From NCBI GenBank assembly GCA_902826945.1, contig CADEGS010000173.1:1-9592 (forward strand): a stretch of DNA of 9,592 bases, given 5' to 3'. The notes under the pieces were generated by a model, which was not told the DNA's origin, did not search any database, and saw nothing but the letters and a program-made list of their open reading frames with translations. Numbering within the stretch: the stretch's first letter is position 1; the number at the start of each line of letters is the position of its first letter. This document shows, one piece after another, positions 1 to 5,671 of the stretch. Position numbers and translations under genes: made by a program. The DNA is from an uncultured bacterium (GTDB taxonomy: Bacteria > Planctomycetota > UBA1135 > GCA-002686595).

Positions 1-1242
1 CAGGCGGCGGCAGGCGTCGTCGAGCTCCTGGTCGCTCCACGGCCGGCGCTCCGGATCGCGCTGGAGGAACCAGCCCTCGGAGCCGGTCGTCGTCCGCTGA
101 TCCGCGCCCTCGAGGCGCTCCAGCGTCTCGAAAGGCGCCCCGGCGGAGGGATCGGCGGGAGCCGGCTCGGCTCCGGGAGCTCCGGCCGGAAGGAAGGCTC
201 CGGGCGCCGACGACACGCGAGGGCCGAAATTGCCCCCCGCGCCCCCGCCGATGCCGACTCGCTTGGAGCCCGGGCGCATGGAGCCCGGGCGCATCCCGAT
301 GGACGTGCTCGCCTCGCCTGACGGAGCTGGCGGCGCAGCGTTGCCGACCGAACCGCTCCCGTCGTAGCCGAGGGCTCGCAAGCTCTCCACCTCCTCGCCC
401 GGCATCTCGCGGCGTGGTGTGTCGGTCGGCACCGGCTGGCTCGCGCCGCGCGCGATGGCGCTGGGCACGGTGCGGCCGCCCTCGGGCGGAACGGTGTCGC
501 CCGGCCCGCGGAACGAGCCGGAGTCGGCGGCCGTCTTCGCGGCGGCGCGAGCGGCCTCCGGCGCAGAGGATCCGACGTAGCCGAGCCCCTGCAGCTCCTC
601 AACCGCCTGGCGATCGATGCGTTCGTCGCTGCTCCGCGCGACCGACTCGCGGGCCGCGTCGGCGAGCGCCTGCTCGTCCGCTCGCGGGATTCCCGCCGCA
701 GGCTCCTCGGCGCGCTGCTCCTTCTTCTCCAGAGCGGAATGCGCTCCGAGCGCGCCGTCCTTCTCGAGCGCCGGAGCCTCCTCGTGACGAGCGACCTGCT
801 CGCCGCCGCGGGGACCGTCGAAGACCTCGTACACGAACGGACGCGTGCCCGCCTCGCCCCCGCGCGAACGCACGAGCACGAAGGTCCCGAGCGCGAGCAG
901 CACCATCGCCGCCAGGCTCCAGCCCGCGAGGCTTCCGCGCAGCAGCGCCCAGCGCGGCCGCGCGCGCGGCGCGTCCGCCGGCCGGGCTCCGGCGGCCGCC
1001 AGCACGCTCTCGTGCGCCTCCGCGGAGAGCGCCTCGGCGCCCGCGCCCTGGCGCACGAGCCCGATCGTCGCCTCGAGCCGCGCGCGCTCCGCCTGCAGCG
1101 CGGGCGAGCGGGCGAGCTCCGCCTCGAAGGCGCGCGCCTCGTCCGCGTCGAGCTCGCCGAAGAGCCACGCGCACAGGCGCTGGTGCAGCGCGTCGTCCAC
1201 CGGGTCGCGATCCGTCACGGGGTCTCGTTCCTGGCCGCTCAT
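1..1242 (-). CDS. Membrane-anchored anti-sigma-like protein, C-terminus cut off by the window edge
   Basis: An open frame of 414 codons runs from an ATG at 1242 to the left edge with no stop, so the C-terminus is missing. Residues about 15-65 are a charged helical head ('FGELDADEARAFEAELARS') like the N-terminus of anti-sigma factors. Only a partial zinc motif is present: H20xxxC24, with Leu instead of Cys at 27. A transmembrane helix spans about 105-125, followed by Arg, so residues 127 onward should lie outside the cytoplasm. That region is Ala/Pro/Gly/Glu-rich and carries two copies of an 'LxxLGYxG' motif (214-224 and 285-295), a tandem MRPGS pair (317-326) and a glycine-rich patch. The start is well supported: AAGGAGG lies six bases upstream, and the ATG overlaps the sigma factor stop as ATGA. 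Inference: it binds and restrains the upstream sigma factor. In related lineages such genes often continue into a von Willebrand A domain, but none is visible here. Confidence 0.75.
   Translation of the reverse strand, partial: MSGQERDPVTDRDPVDDALHQRLCAWLFGELDADEARAFEAELARSPALQAERARLEATIGLVRQGAGAEALSAEAHESVLAAAGARPADAPRARPRWALLRGSLAGWSLAAMVLLALGTFVLVRSRGGEAGTRPFVYEVFDGPRGGEQVARHEEAPALEKDGALGAHSALEKKEQRAEEPAAGIPRADEQALADAARESVARSSDERIDRQAVEELQGLGYVGSSAPEAARAAAKTAADSGSFRGPGDTVPPEGGRTVPSAIARGASQPVPTDTPRREMPGEEVESLRALGYDGSGSVGNAAPPAPSGEASTSIGMRPGSMRPGSKRVGIGGGAGGNFGPRVSSAPGAFLPAGAPGAEPAPADPSAGAPFETLERLEGADQRTTTGSEGWFLQRDPERRPWSDQELDDACRRL
265..294 (-). repeat. Exact tandem repeat, 2 x 15 bp, inside the membrane protein gene
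   Basis: Two identical 15-base units (265-279 and 280-294; on the plus strand, ggagcccgggcgcat) sit head to tail in frame and encode MRPGS twice, at residues 317-326 of the minus-strand membrane protein. The flanking 15 bases on either side do not match. It looks like a small in-frame slippage duplication in the disordered outer region. Confidence 0.85.
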
Positions 1243-1865
1243 CGCAGGCCTCCTTGCAGGCCGCCGGCCTGCGCTCGGGGGGTGCTCGGAACCGACGCAC
1301 CGGGCGCGAGAGGGGACGCGACCAGGGGCGCGAGCTCGCTCGCCAGCGCCTTCAGGCCCACGCTCACCAGCCAGCCGATCGTGCCGACCTTCTTGCCGGT
1401 GATCGCGGCGATCTCCTTGTAGCTGCGCTCGCCCAGCAAGCGCAGCACGAGCACCTCGCGCTGGTCCTCGGGCAGCCGTGCCAGGCCGCGCTCGACGGCG
1501 GCGCGCGTGTCGTCCGCCTCGACCTCCGGAAGACCGCCCGCGACCGCCTCGTGCGCGGCCGCGGCCTCCTCGCGCCGCCTGCGGCGCGCCTCGGTGCGTG
1601 AAGTGTCCATGCAGAGATTCCTCGTCACCCGGTGCAGCCACGAGGCCAGGGGCGCGCCGTCCGGCTCCTCCTCCAGGCGCGGAGGCGCCTGCGCGAGGCG
1701 CAGGAACGCCTCCTGCACCACGTCCTCCGCCGAGCGGCCCGCGCCCAGCAGGGCGCGCGCGTGGCGCAGGAGCGGCGACTGGTAGCGGCGCACCAGCGCG
1801 TCGAAGGCGCCGGTCGCGCCGCGCTGCCAGTCCCGGAGGAGGGCGGCGTCGGAGCGGTCGTCCAT
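1239..1865 (-). CDS. ECF-family RNA polymerase sigma factor
   Basis: A 208-residue sigma factor with the ECF layout: region 2 at about 8-90, a short charged linker, and region 4 at about 122-175. Region 2 shows FDALVRRYQSPLLRHARALL, then EDVVQEAFLRLAQAP, then SWLHRVTRNLCMDTSR, the core-binding and -10 recognition segments. Region 4 shows LARLPEDQREVLVLRLL followed by a helix-turn-helix (SYKEIAAITGKKVGTIGWLV) that would read the -35 element. Residues 176-208 form an Ala/Pro/Gly-rich tail beyond the usual end of the family. I chose the ATG at 1865 because the sigma homology begins immediately after it; the upstream extension of the frame is Pro/Arg-rich and looks non-coding. No clear ribosome binding site precedes it. 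It overlaps the downstream membrane protein by four bases (ATGA), the usual coupling of a sigma factor with its regulator. Its target promoters cannot be read from this window. Confidence 0.9.
   Translation of the reverse strand: MDDRSDAALLRDWQRGATGAFDALVRRYQSPLLRHARALLGAGRSAEDVVQEAFLRLAQAPPRLEEEPDGAPLASWLHRVTRNLCMDTSRTEARRRRREEAAAAHEAVAGGLPEVEADDTRAAVERGLARLPEDQREVLVLRLLGERSYKEIAAITGKKVGTIGWLVSVGLKALASELAPLVASPLAPGASVPSTPRAQAGGLQGGLR
1249..1255 (-). promoter_or_regulatory. Strong ribosome binding site for the membrane protein, inside the sigma gene
   Basis: On the minus strand AAGGAGG ends six bases before the ATG at 1242. It lies within the last codons of the sigma factor, so the second gene has its own strong initiation signal as well as the ATGA stop/start overlap. 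This fixes the start of the membrane protein. Confidence 0.8.
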
Positions 1866-1944
1866 GCCGTGACCAGGAGGGGAACGGCGCGCGCGGGCGC
1901 GCTCTTGGGGGAATCTCCTCGGAAAGCTCCGGAAGAAGGAACGG
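1866..1944. other. Divergent intergenic region between the sigma operon and the ureohydrolase operon
   Basis: These 79 bases separate two divergent starts and must hold, or overlap, the signals for both directions, because no other upstream space exists. I find no convincing sigma70 -35/-10 pair on either strand. If the sigma factor controls its own gene, its recognition site should be here or just inside the ureohydrolase 5' end. Confidence 0.45.
1936..1940 (+). promoter_or_regulatory. Ribosome binding site supporting the GTG start at 1945
   Basis: AAGGA lies four bases before the GTG at 1945, slightly closer than ideal. The alternative ATG at 2032 has no purine-rich motif upstream. The 29 codons between the two starts also have G or C at nearly every third position, as expected of coding sequence in this genome. 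Confidence 0.45.
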
Positions 1945-3072
1945 GTGTCCGGGCGGCGGACGCCGCCCGAGCAGGGGGTTCCCCCGGGCGCCCCGATCGC
2001 GGACCATACCCCGCCCGCGGCCCCCGACCCCATGGCCCCGTTCGACCCCAGCGCGCCGGCGCCCCCCGGGAGCGGCCTGTTCGGCCTGGACTCCACGCCC
2101 GAGGAGGCCCAGGTGCACGTCCTCGGCGTGCCCTTCGACGCCACCACCTCCTATCGCAAGGGGGCGAGCCGCGGGCCGGCGGGGATCCTGCGCGCCAGCC
2201 ACCAGGTGGACCTGTTCGACCTCCTGAACGGGCGCCCCTACGAGGCGGGCATCTGGATGGCGCCCGAGGACGAGCGCGTCCTGCGCTGGAACGAGGAGGC
2301 CGGCCGGCACGCCGAGCGCGTGATCGCGCGCGGCGGGGCGGGCCCGGGCGACCCCGACGCCGAGCGCGTGAACGCGATCTGCGAGCGGCTCGACCTCTGG
2401 GTGCGCGAGCGCACCGAGGCCTCGCTCGCCGCGGGCAAGCTGTGCGCGCTCGTCGGCGGCGACCACGCCACGCCCTTCGGCGCGATCGCGGCGCACGCCG
2501 CACGCTTCGCGGGGCTGGGGATCCTGCACTTCGACGCGCACGCGGACCTGCGGCCGGCCTACGAGGGCTTCGCGCAGAGCCACGCCTCGATCCTGCGCAA
2601 CGTGCTCGAGCGCCTCGACACGGGCCCGATCGTGCAGGTCGGCCTGCGCGACCTCTCCGAGGAGGAGCACGCGCTGATCGGGGAGAGCCCGCGGCTCTCG
2701 GCGCTCTTCGACCACGAGTGGGCCGAGGCGCGCCAGCGCGGAGCGGACCTGCGCGCGCTCGCGCGGCGCGCGCTCGAGCCGCTGCCGCGCGCGGTCTACG
2801 TCACGTTCGACGTGGACGGCCTCGACCCGACGCTCTGCCCGGGCACCGGCACGCCCGTCCCCGGGGGCCTCCTGTGGCACGACGCGATGGCGATCCTCGA
2901 CGAGCTCGTGCGCTCCGGCCGCACGATCGTCGGCTTCGACCTGAACGAGGTCGCGCCCGCGCCGCACGCGCCCGGCCAGCCGGACGGCTGGGACGAGATC
3001 GTCGGCGCGCGCCTGCTCTACCGTCTGATCGGCTTCGCCCTGCGCTCCCGACGCGGAGGTCCTTCGCGATGA
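1945..3072 (+). CDS. Ureohydrolase family enzyme, agmatinase-like
   Basis: A 375-residue ureohydrolase (arginase/agmatinase fold), predicted to hydrolyse a guanidino group to urea and an amine with a two-manganese centre in the cytoplasm. All expected metal ligands are visible: H174 in GGDH, D197, H199 and D201 in FDAHAD, and D289 and D291 in TFDVDGLDP. GTGTPVPGG and the acidic DLNEVAP segment (E335) follow. The AYEGFAQSHAS stretch after the DAHAD motif, and an added helical segment at about residues 105-160, match a longer 'agmatinase family' subgroup rather than compact SpeB enzymes. Agmatine is the default substrate guess, but guanidinobutyrate, guanidine or arginine cannot be excluded. 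The GTG at 1945 has a ribosome binding site. The ATG at 2032 (346 residues) fits better with where family homology begins, so residues 1-29, which are low-complexity, may not be part of the protein. It overlaps the next gene by ATGA. Confidence 0.9.
   Translation: MSGRRTPPEQGVPPGAPIADHTPPAAPDPMAPFDPSAPAPPGSGLFGLDSTPEEAQVHVLGVPFDATTSYRKGASRGPAGILRASHQVDLFDLLNGRPYEAGIWMAPEDERVLRWNEEAGRHAERVIARGGAGPGDPDAERVNAICERLDLWVRERTEASLAAGKLCALVGGDHATPFGAIAAHAARFAGLGILHFDAHADLRPAYEGFAQSHASILRNVLERLDTGPIVQVGLRDLSEEEHALIGESPRLSALFDHEWAEARQRGADLRALARRALEPLPRAVYVTFDVDGLDPTLCPGTGTPVPGGLLWHDAMAILDELVRSGRTIVGFDLNEVAPAPHAPGQPDGWDEIVGARLLYRLIGFALRSRRGGPSR
3055..3060 (+). promoter_or_regulatory. Ribosome binding site for the DUF4870-like gene
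   Basis: GGAGGT lies eight bases before the ATG at 3069 and inside the final codons of the ureohydrolase. It fixes the start of the small membrane protein and supports translational coupling. Confidence 0.75.
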
Positions 3073-3521
3073 ACGAGCACGAGCCCGAGGCCCGCGACGC
3101 GAGCGGCACGCCGCGCGCGCCGGGCGCCGAGCCCTTCCCCGACCCCGCGCTGGCGCGCGCCGGCGCGGCGCAGGCCTTCGGCATGGCCTGCCACCTGGCG
3201 ACGCTCGTCACGTACTGCTTCCAGACGGCCTGGCTCAACGCGCCGGGGCTGCTCGCGCCGCTGCTCCTGTGGCAGCTGCTCGAGTCGCGCCACGAGAGCG
3301 CCGTGCACCACGCGAAGGAGGCCTTCAACTTCCAGCTCAACGTGCTGGGCTGGCTGCTCGTCGCGTGGGTGCTGCCCGACGTCTGCTGCCTGGGCACGGG
3401 TCTGCACTGGGCGGTCACGGCCGCCAACGTCGTCCTGACCGTGGCGGCGGCGGTGCGCGCGGCGGAAGGCGAGCGCTACCGCTACCCCGGCATCCTGCGC
3501 GTGCTCGACCCGGGTCCGTAG
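3069..3521 (+). CDS. Small multi-pass membrane protein, DUF4870-like
   Basis: A 150-residue protein with an acidic, Pro-rich cytosolic-looking N-terminus (1-30), then hydrophobic segments at about 37-52, 57-72, 88-104 and 106-130. The loop between the second and third segments reads HHAKEAFNFQLN, close to the 'H-x-KEAxNFQ' signature of DUF4870 (Tic20-like) proteins, and the segment order fits that family. Function is unknown; family members are small inner-membrane proteins. The start is fixed by GGAGGT eight bases upstream and by the ATGA overlap with the ureohydrolase, which implies the two are made together. Whether the pair acts together, for instance by localising the enzyme or aiding transport, is open. 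A 48-base gap separates it from the next gene. Confidence 0.75.
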   Translation: MNEHEPEARDASGTPRAPGAEPFPDPALARAGAAQAFGMACHLATLVTYCFQTAWLNAPGLLAPLLLWQLLESRHESAVHHAKEAFNFQLNVLGWLLVAWVLPDVCCLGTGLHWAVTAANVVLTVAAAVRAAEGERYRYPGILRVLDPGP

Positions 3522-3554
3522 GACGGATCCGGTCACCCGCCGCGGGGACGGTCC

Positions 3555-3560
3555 TATGAT
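3555..3560 (+). promoter_or_regulatory. Possible -10 element (TATGAT) for a near-leaderless transcript
   Basis: TATGAT matches the sigma70 -10 consensus at five of six bases and stands out in very GC-rich DNA. A start six or seven bases downstream (about 3566-3567) would fall only a few bases before the GTG at 3570, giving a leaderless or nearly leaderless mRNA. The best -35 candidate at 17-base spacing (gtcacc, 3532-3537) is poor, so this is tentative. Confidence 0.3.
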
Positions 3561-3569
3561 GGGCGAGCC

Positions 3570-4286
3570 GTGCGACCCCTGATCGCGATCAATCCCGAGC
3601 TCGAGGGCGCGTCCGAGGCCCGCCGCCTGGTGCTGCCGTCGCGCTACGTCGAGGCGCTCGAGCGCGCCGGGGCGCGCGCGGTGGTCCTGGCGCCGGGCGG
3701 CGTGGAGGCGCTCGAGGAGGTGCTGGCCTCCCTCGACGGCCTGTGCCTCTCGGGCGGCGACGACTTCGACACCGCGCGCCTGGGCCTGGGGCCGACGCAC
3801 CCCTCGGCCAAGCTCGTGCCCGCGGCCAAGCAGGACTTCGACCTGGACCTCGTGCGGCGCGCGCTGGCGCTCGGCCTGCCCGTGCTCGGCATCTGCTACG
3901 GGATGCAGCTCCTGGGCGTGGCCGGCGGCGGCGGGCTCTTCCAGCACCTGCCGCAGGACCGCCCGCTCGGGCGCGAGCACCGCGGCGGCGTGCGTCACCC
4001 GGTGCGCATCGTGCCGGGCTCGCGCCTGGCCGAGGTCGTCGGCGCGGCGCAGACCGAGGTCGTCTCGCGCCACCACCAGGCGCTGTCCTCGACCGGAGCG
4101 GACTGGCGCGTGTGCGCGACCGACGACGAGGGCCTGATCGAGGCCGTCGAGCATCGCGCGCTGCCCTTCGCGCTCGGCGTGCAGTGGCACCCGGAGCTGT
4201 CGGAGGAGCGCGCCGACCGCGCGCTCTTCGAGGGCTTCGTGCGCGCCGCGCGCGAGCGGGCGGCGGCGGCCGCGCTGGCGCGATGA
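3570..4286 (+). CDS. Class I glutamine amidotransferase-like hydrolase, peptidase C26 / PuuD type
   Basis: A 238-residue stand-alone class I amidotransferase domain. The triad is visible: nucleophile C109 in GICYGMQ, and H207 and E209 in QWHPE. SGGDDFD near residue 61, SRHHQAL near 166 and DDEGLIEAVE near 185 are typical of the C26 family, which includes gamma-glutamyl-GABA hydrolase (PuuD) of the putrescine route. This suggests hydrolysis of a gamma-glutamyl amide, releasing glutamate. It is not CarA, because the N-terminal carbamoyl phosphate synthetase domain is absent, and no synthase domain is fused. The residue after C109 is Tyr (GICYGMQ), as in GMP synthetase, whereas many C26 members have Arg before Gly. 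The start is GTG with only a weak upstream purine stretch; the conserved strand RPLIAINPE begins directly after it. It overlaps the next gene by ATGA. A role in polyamine breakdown with the nearby ureohydrolase is plausible but unproven. Confidence 0.85.
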   Translation: MRPLIAINPELEGASEARRLVLPSRYVEALERAGARAVVLAPGGVEALEEVLASLDGLCLSGGDDFDTARLGLGPTHPSAKLVPAAKQDFDLDLVRRALALGLPVLGICYGMQLLGVAGGGGLFQHLPQDRPLGREHRGGVRHPVRIVPGSRLAEVVGAAQTEVVSRHHQALSSTGADWRVCATDDEGLIEAVEHRALPFALGVQWHPELSEERADRALFEGFVRAARERAAAAALAR

Positions 4287-5671
4287 GGCGCTTCAAGGTC
4301 CCGGGCTCGGCGCTCAGCGACCGCATCGGCTTCTCGCGCGGCGAGCGCCGCAAGCTCGTCGCGATGACCGTCGGCCTGGTGCTGGTCGTGATCGCCCTGC
4401 GCACGGGCTGGCAGCGCAGCCGCGAGCTCGCGCAGCGCACCGATCCGACGCTGCCCGCCGAGGGCGGCATGGTCGAGAGGGTGTTCGTGCCGGCGGTGGA
4501 CGCGGCGCGCGTGGACGCGCTCGTGTCCGACGCCGACGCGCGCGGGCGGGTCGTGCTGGAGCGCCCCGCGCTCCAGGCGCTGCTGGCCGACGCGCGGCGC
4601 ATGACGCCGGCGAGCTTCGAGGCGCTCGGCATCGCCCCGCTCGACGCCGCGGCGCGCGAGCGGCTGCTGGCCGAGCCGGAGGCCGCCCGCGGCCGGGCGT
4701 TCCGCGCGCGCGGCGAGGTGCTGCGCCTCGAGACGCGCCGCGATCCGGCGAGCGGCGAGGAGGAGAACCTCGGCCTGCTCGCGCTCGAGGACGGCGGACG
4801 CGCCTGGTTCCTGACGCCGAGGATCGCGGAGGGCGGCGGGTTCCTGCGCGTGGACGGGCTGTTCCTCAAGGTCTACCGCGCGGAGGAGAGCATCTCGGGC
4901 GGCGCGTGGGTGGACGCGCCGCTGCTCGTCGCGCCGCGCGCGGAGCGCTCCTATCCCGAGCTGGGCCCGGTGCACGCGATCGACGCGGGGCTCCTGGCGC
5001 AGGTCGAGGACGACGTGCTCTTCCCCGGCGGCGACCAGCCGCCGCGCGTCAGCGGCCTGCCCTTCGACGCCTTGTGGAACCTGATGGCCTACGCGCGCGA
5101 CCTCGCGCCCGGCGCGGTGGACTGGGAGCGCGCTCCGGAGCTCGACCGCGCCGCGCTGGTCGCGCTGCTGGAGGACGGCGCGCCGCACCGCGGCGAGCCC
5201 TACCGCGTCCCGCTCAGCCGCCTGCAGGGCGTGCGCGTGAAGCAGGCCGGCGAGAACCCCGCGCGCCTGTCCGCCTTCACCGAGGGCTGGATCGGGAACG
5301 CCGGCTGGCAGTACGTGGTGCACTTCAAGTGCCCCGACGAGCACCGCGAGCTGGCGCTCGCCGACTACGTCGTGGCGCGCGGCTTCTTCCTGAAGGACTT
5401 CGCCTACGAGGCCGCCGACGGCGGGCTGCGCGTCGCGCCCGTGCTCGTGCTGGCCGACCTCGAGGAGGTCGTGCCGCGCGAGGACCCGCTGCTGCGCAAG
5501 ATGGTCTGGGTCGCCTCCGGCGTGGCGCTGGCCCTGATCGCCGTCTTCGTCGCGCTCGTGCGCCGCGACCGGGTGCGCTCGAAGCGCCTCGCGCAGGACC
5601 TCCTGCAGCGCAAGCGCCGGCGCCGCGAGCGCGCGCGCACGCCGGACGGGACGCCGGAGCCGCGGGCGTGA
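4283..5671 (+). CDS. Unknown membrane-anchored protein with two transmembrane helices and a probable internal duplication
   Basis: I do not recognise a family for this 462-residue protein. A basic N-terminus is followed by a transmembrane helix at about 25-43, a large soluble region (45-405), a second helix at about 407-427, and a very basic tail (428-462, with RKRRRRER). By the positive-inside rule both ends should be cytosolic and the central region outside the membrane. The central region appears to hold two related beta-rich modules. The first (about 136-219) contains RGRAFRARGEV, then FLRVDGLFLKVY, then APLLVA. The second (about 303-393) contains RGEPYRVPL, then YVVARGFFLKDFAY, then APVLVL. 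Each is preceded by a leucine-rich helix (RERLLAEPEA and ALVALLEDGA). The pattern could suit a small barrel such as an OB fold, but that is a guess. It overlaps the C26 hydrolase by ATGA and aroB by GTGA, so it is in the same transcription unit. No catalytic motif is evident. Confidence 0.85.
   Translation: MRRFKVPGSALSDRIGFSRGERRKLVAMTVGLVLVVIALRTGWQRSRELAQRTDPTLPAEGGMVERVFVPAVDAARVDALVSDADARGRVVLERPALQALLADARRMTPASFEALGIAPLDAAARERLLAEPEAARGRAFRARGEVLRLETRRDPASGEEENLGLLALEDGGRAWFLTPRIAEGGGFLRVDGLFLKVYRAEESISGGAWVDAPLLVAPRAERSYPELGPVHAIDAGLLAQVEDDVLFPGGDQPPRVSGLPFDALWNLMAYARDLAPGAVDWERAPELDRAALVALLEDGAPHRGEPYRVPLSRLQGVRVKQAGENPARLSAFTEGWIGNAGWQYVVHFKCPDEHRELALADYVVARGFFLKDFAYEAADGGLRVAPVLVLADLEEVVPREDPLLRKMVWVASGVALALIAVFVALVRRDRVRSKRLAQDLLQRKRRRRERARTPDGTPEPRA

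Noticed and set aside
414..1601. A 395-codon plus-strand frame opposite the sigma factor and membrane protein
   Set aside because: It is extremely Arg/Pro/Ala-rich and runs across two genes that show family motifs and a consistent start/stop overlap on the minus strand.
1632..3068. A plus-strand extension of the DUF4870-like frame far upstream of 3069
   Set aside because: It overlaps the ureohydrolase in another frame and is Arg-rich without motifs. The ATG at 3069 has a clear ribosome binding site.
3556..3582. A tiny open frame (eight residues) overlapping the start of the C26 hydrolase
   Set aside because: It is too short and has no ribosome binding site; its ATG is part of the AT-rich hexamer read as a possible -10 element.
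3570..4286. The amidotransferase as CarA, the partner of the nearby carB
   Set aside because: It is one amidotransferase domain of 238 residues with C26 motifs and lacks the N-terminal CarA domain.
3018..5344. Long minus-strand open frames antisense to the C26 hydrolase and the unknown membrane protein (3018-4190 and 3995-5344)
   Set aside because: These are shadow frames caused by the scarcity of stop codons in GC-rich DNA. They cross several real gene boundaries and have repetitive Arg/Ala/His composition.
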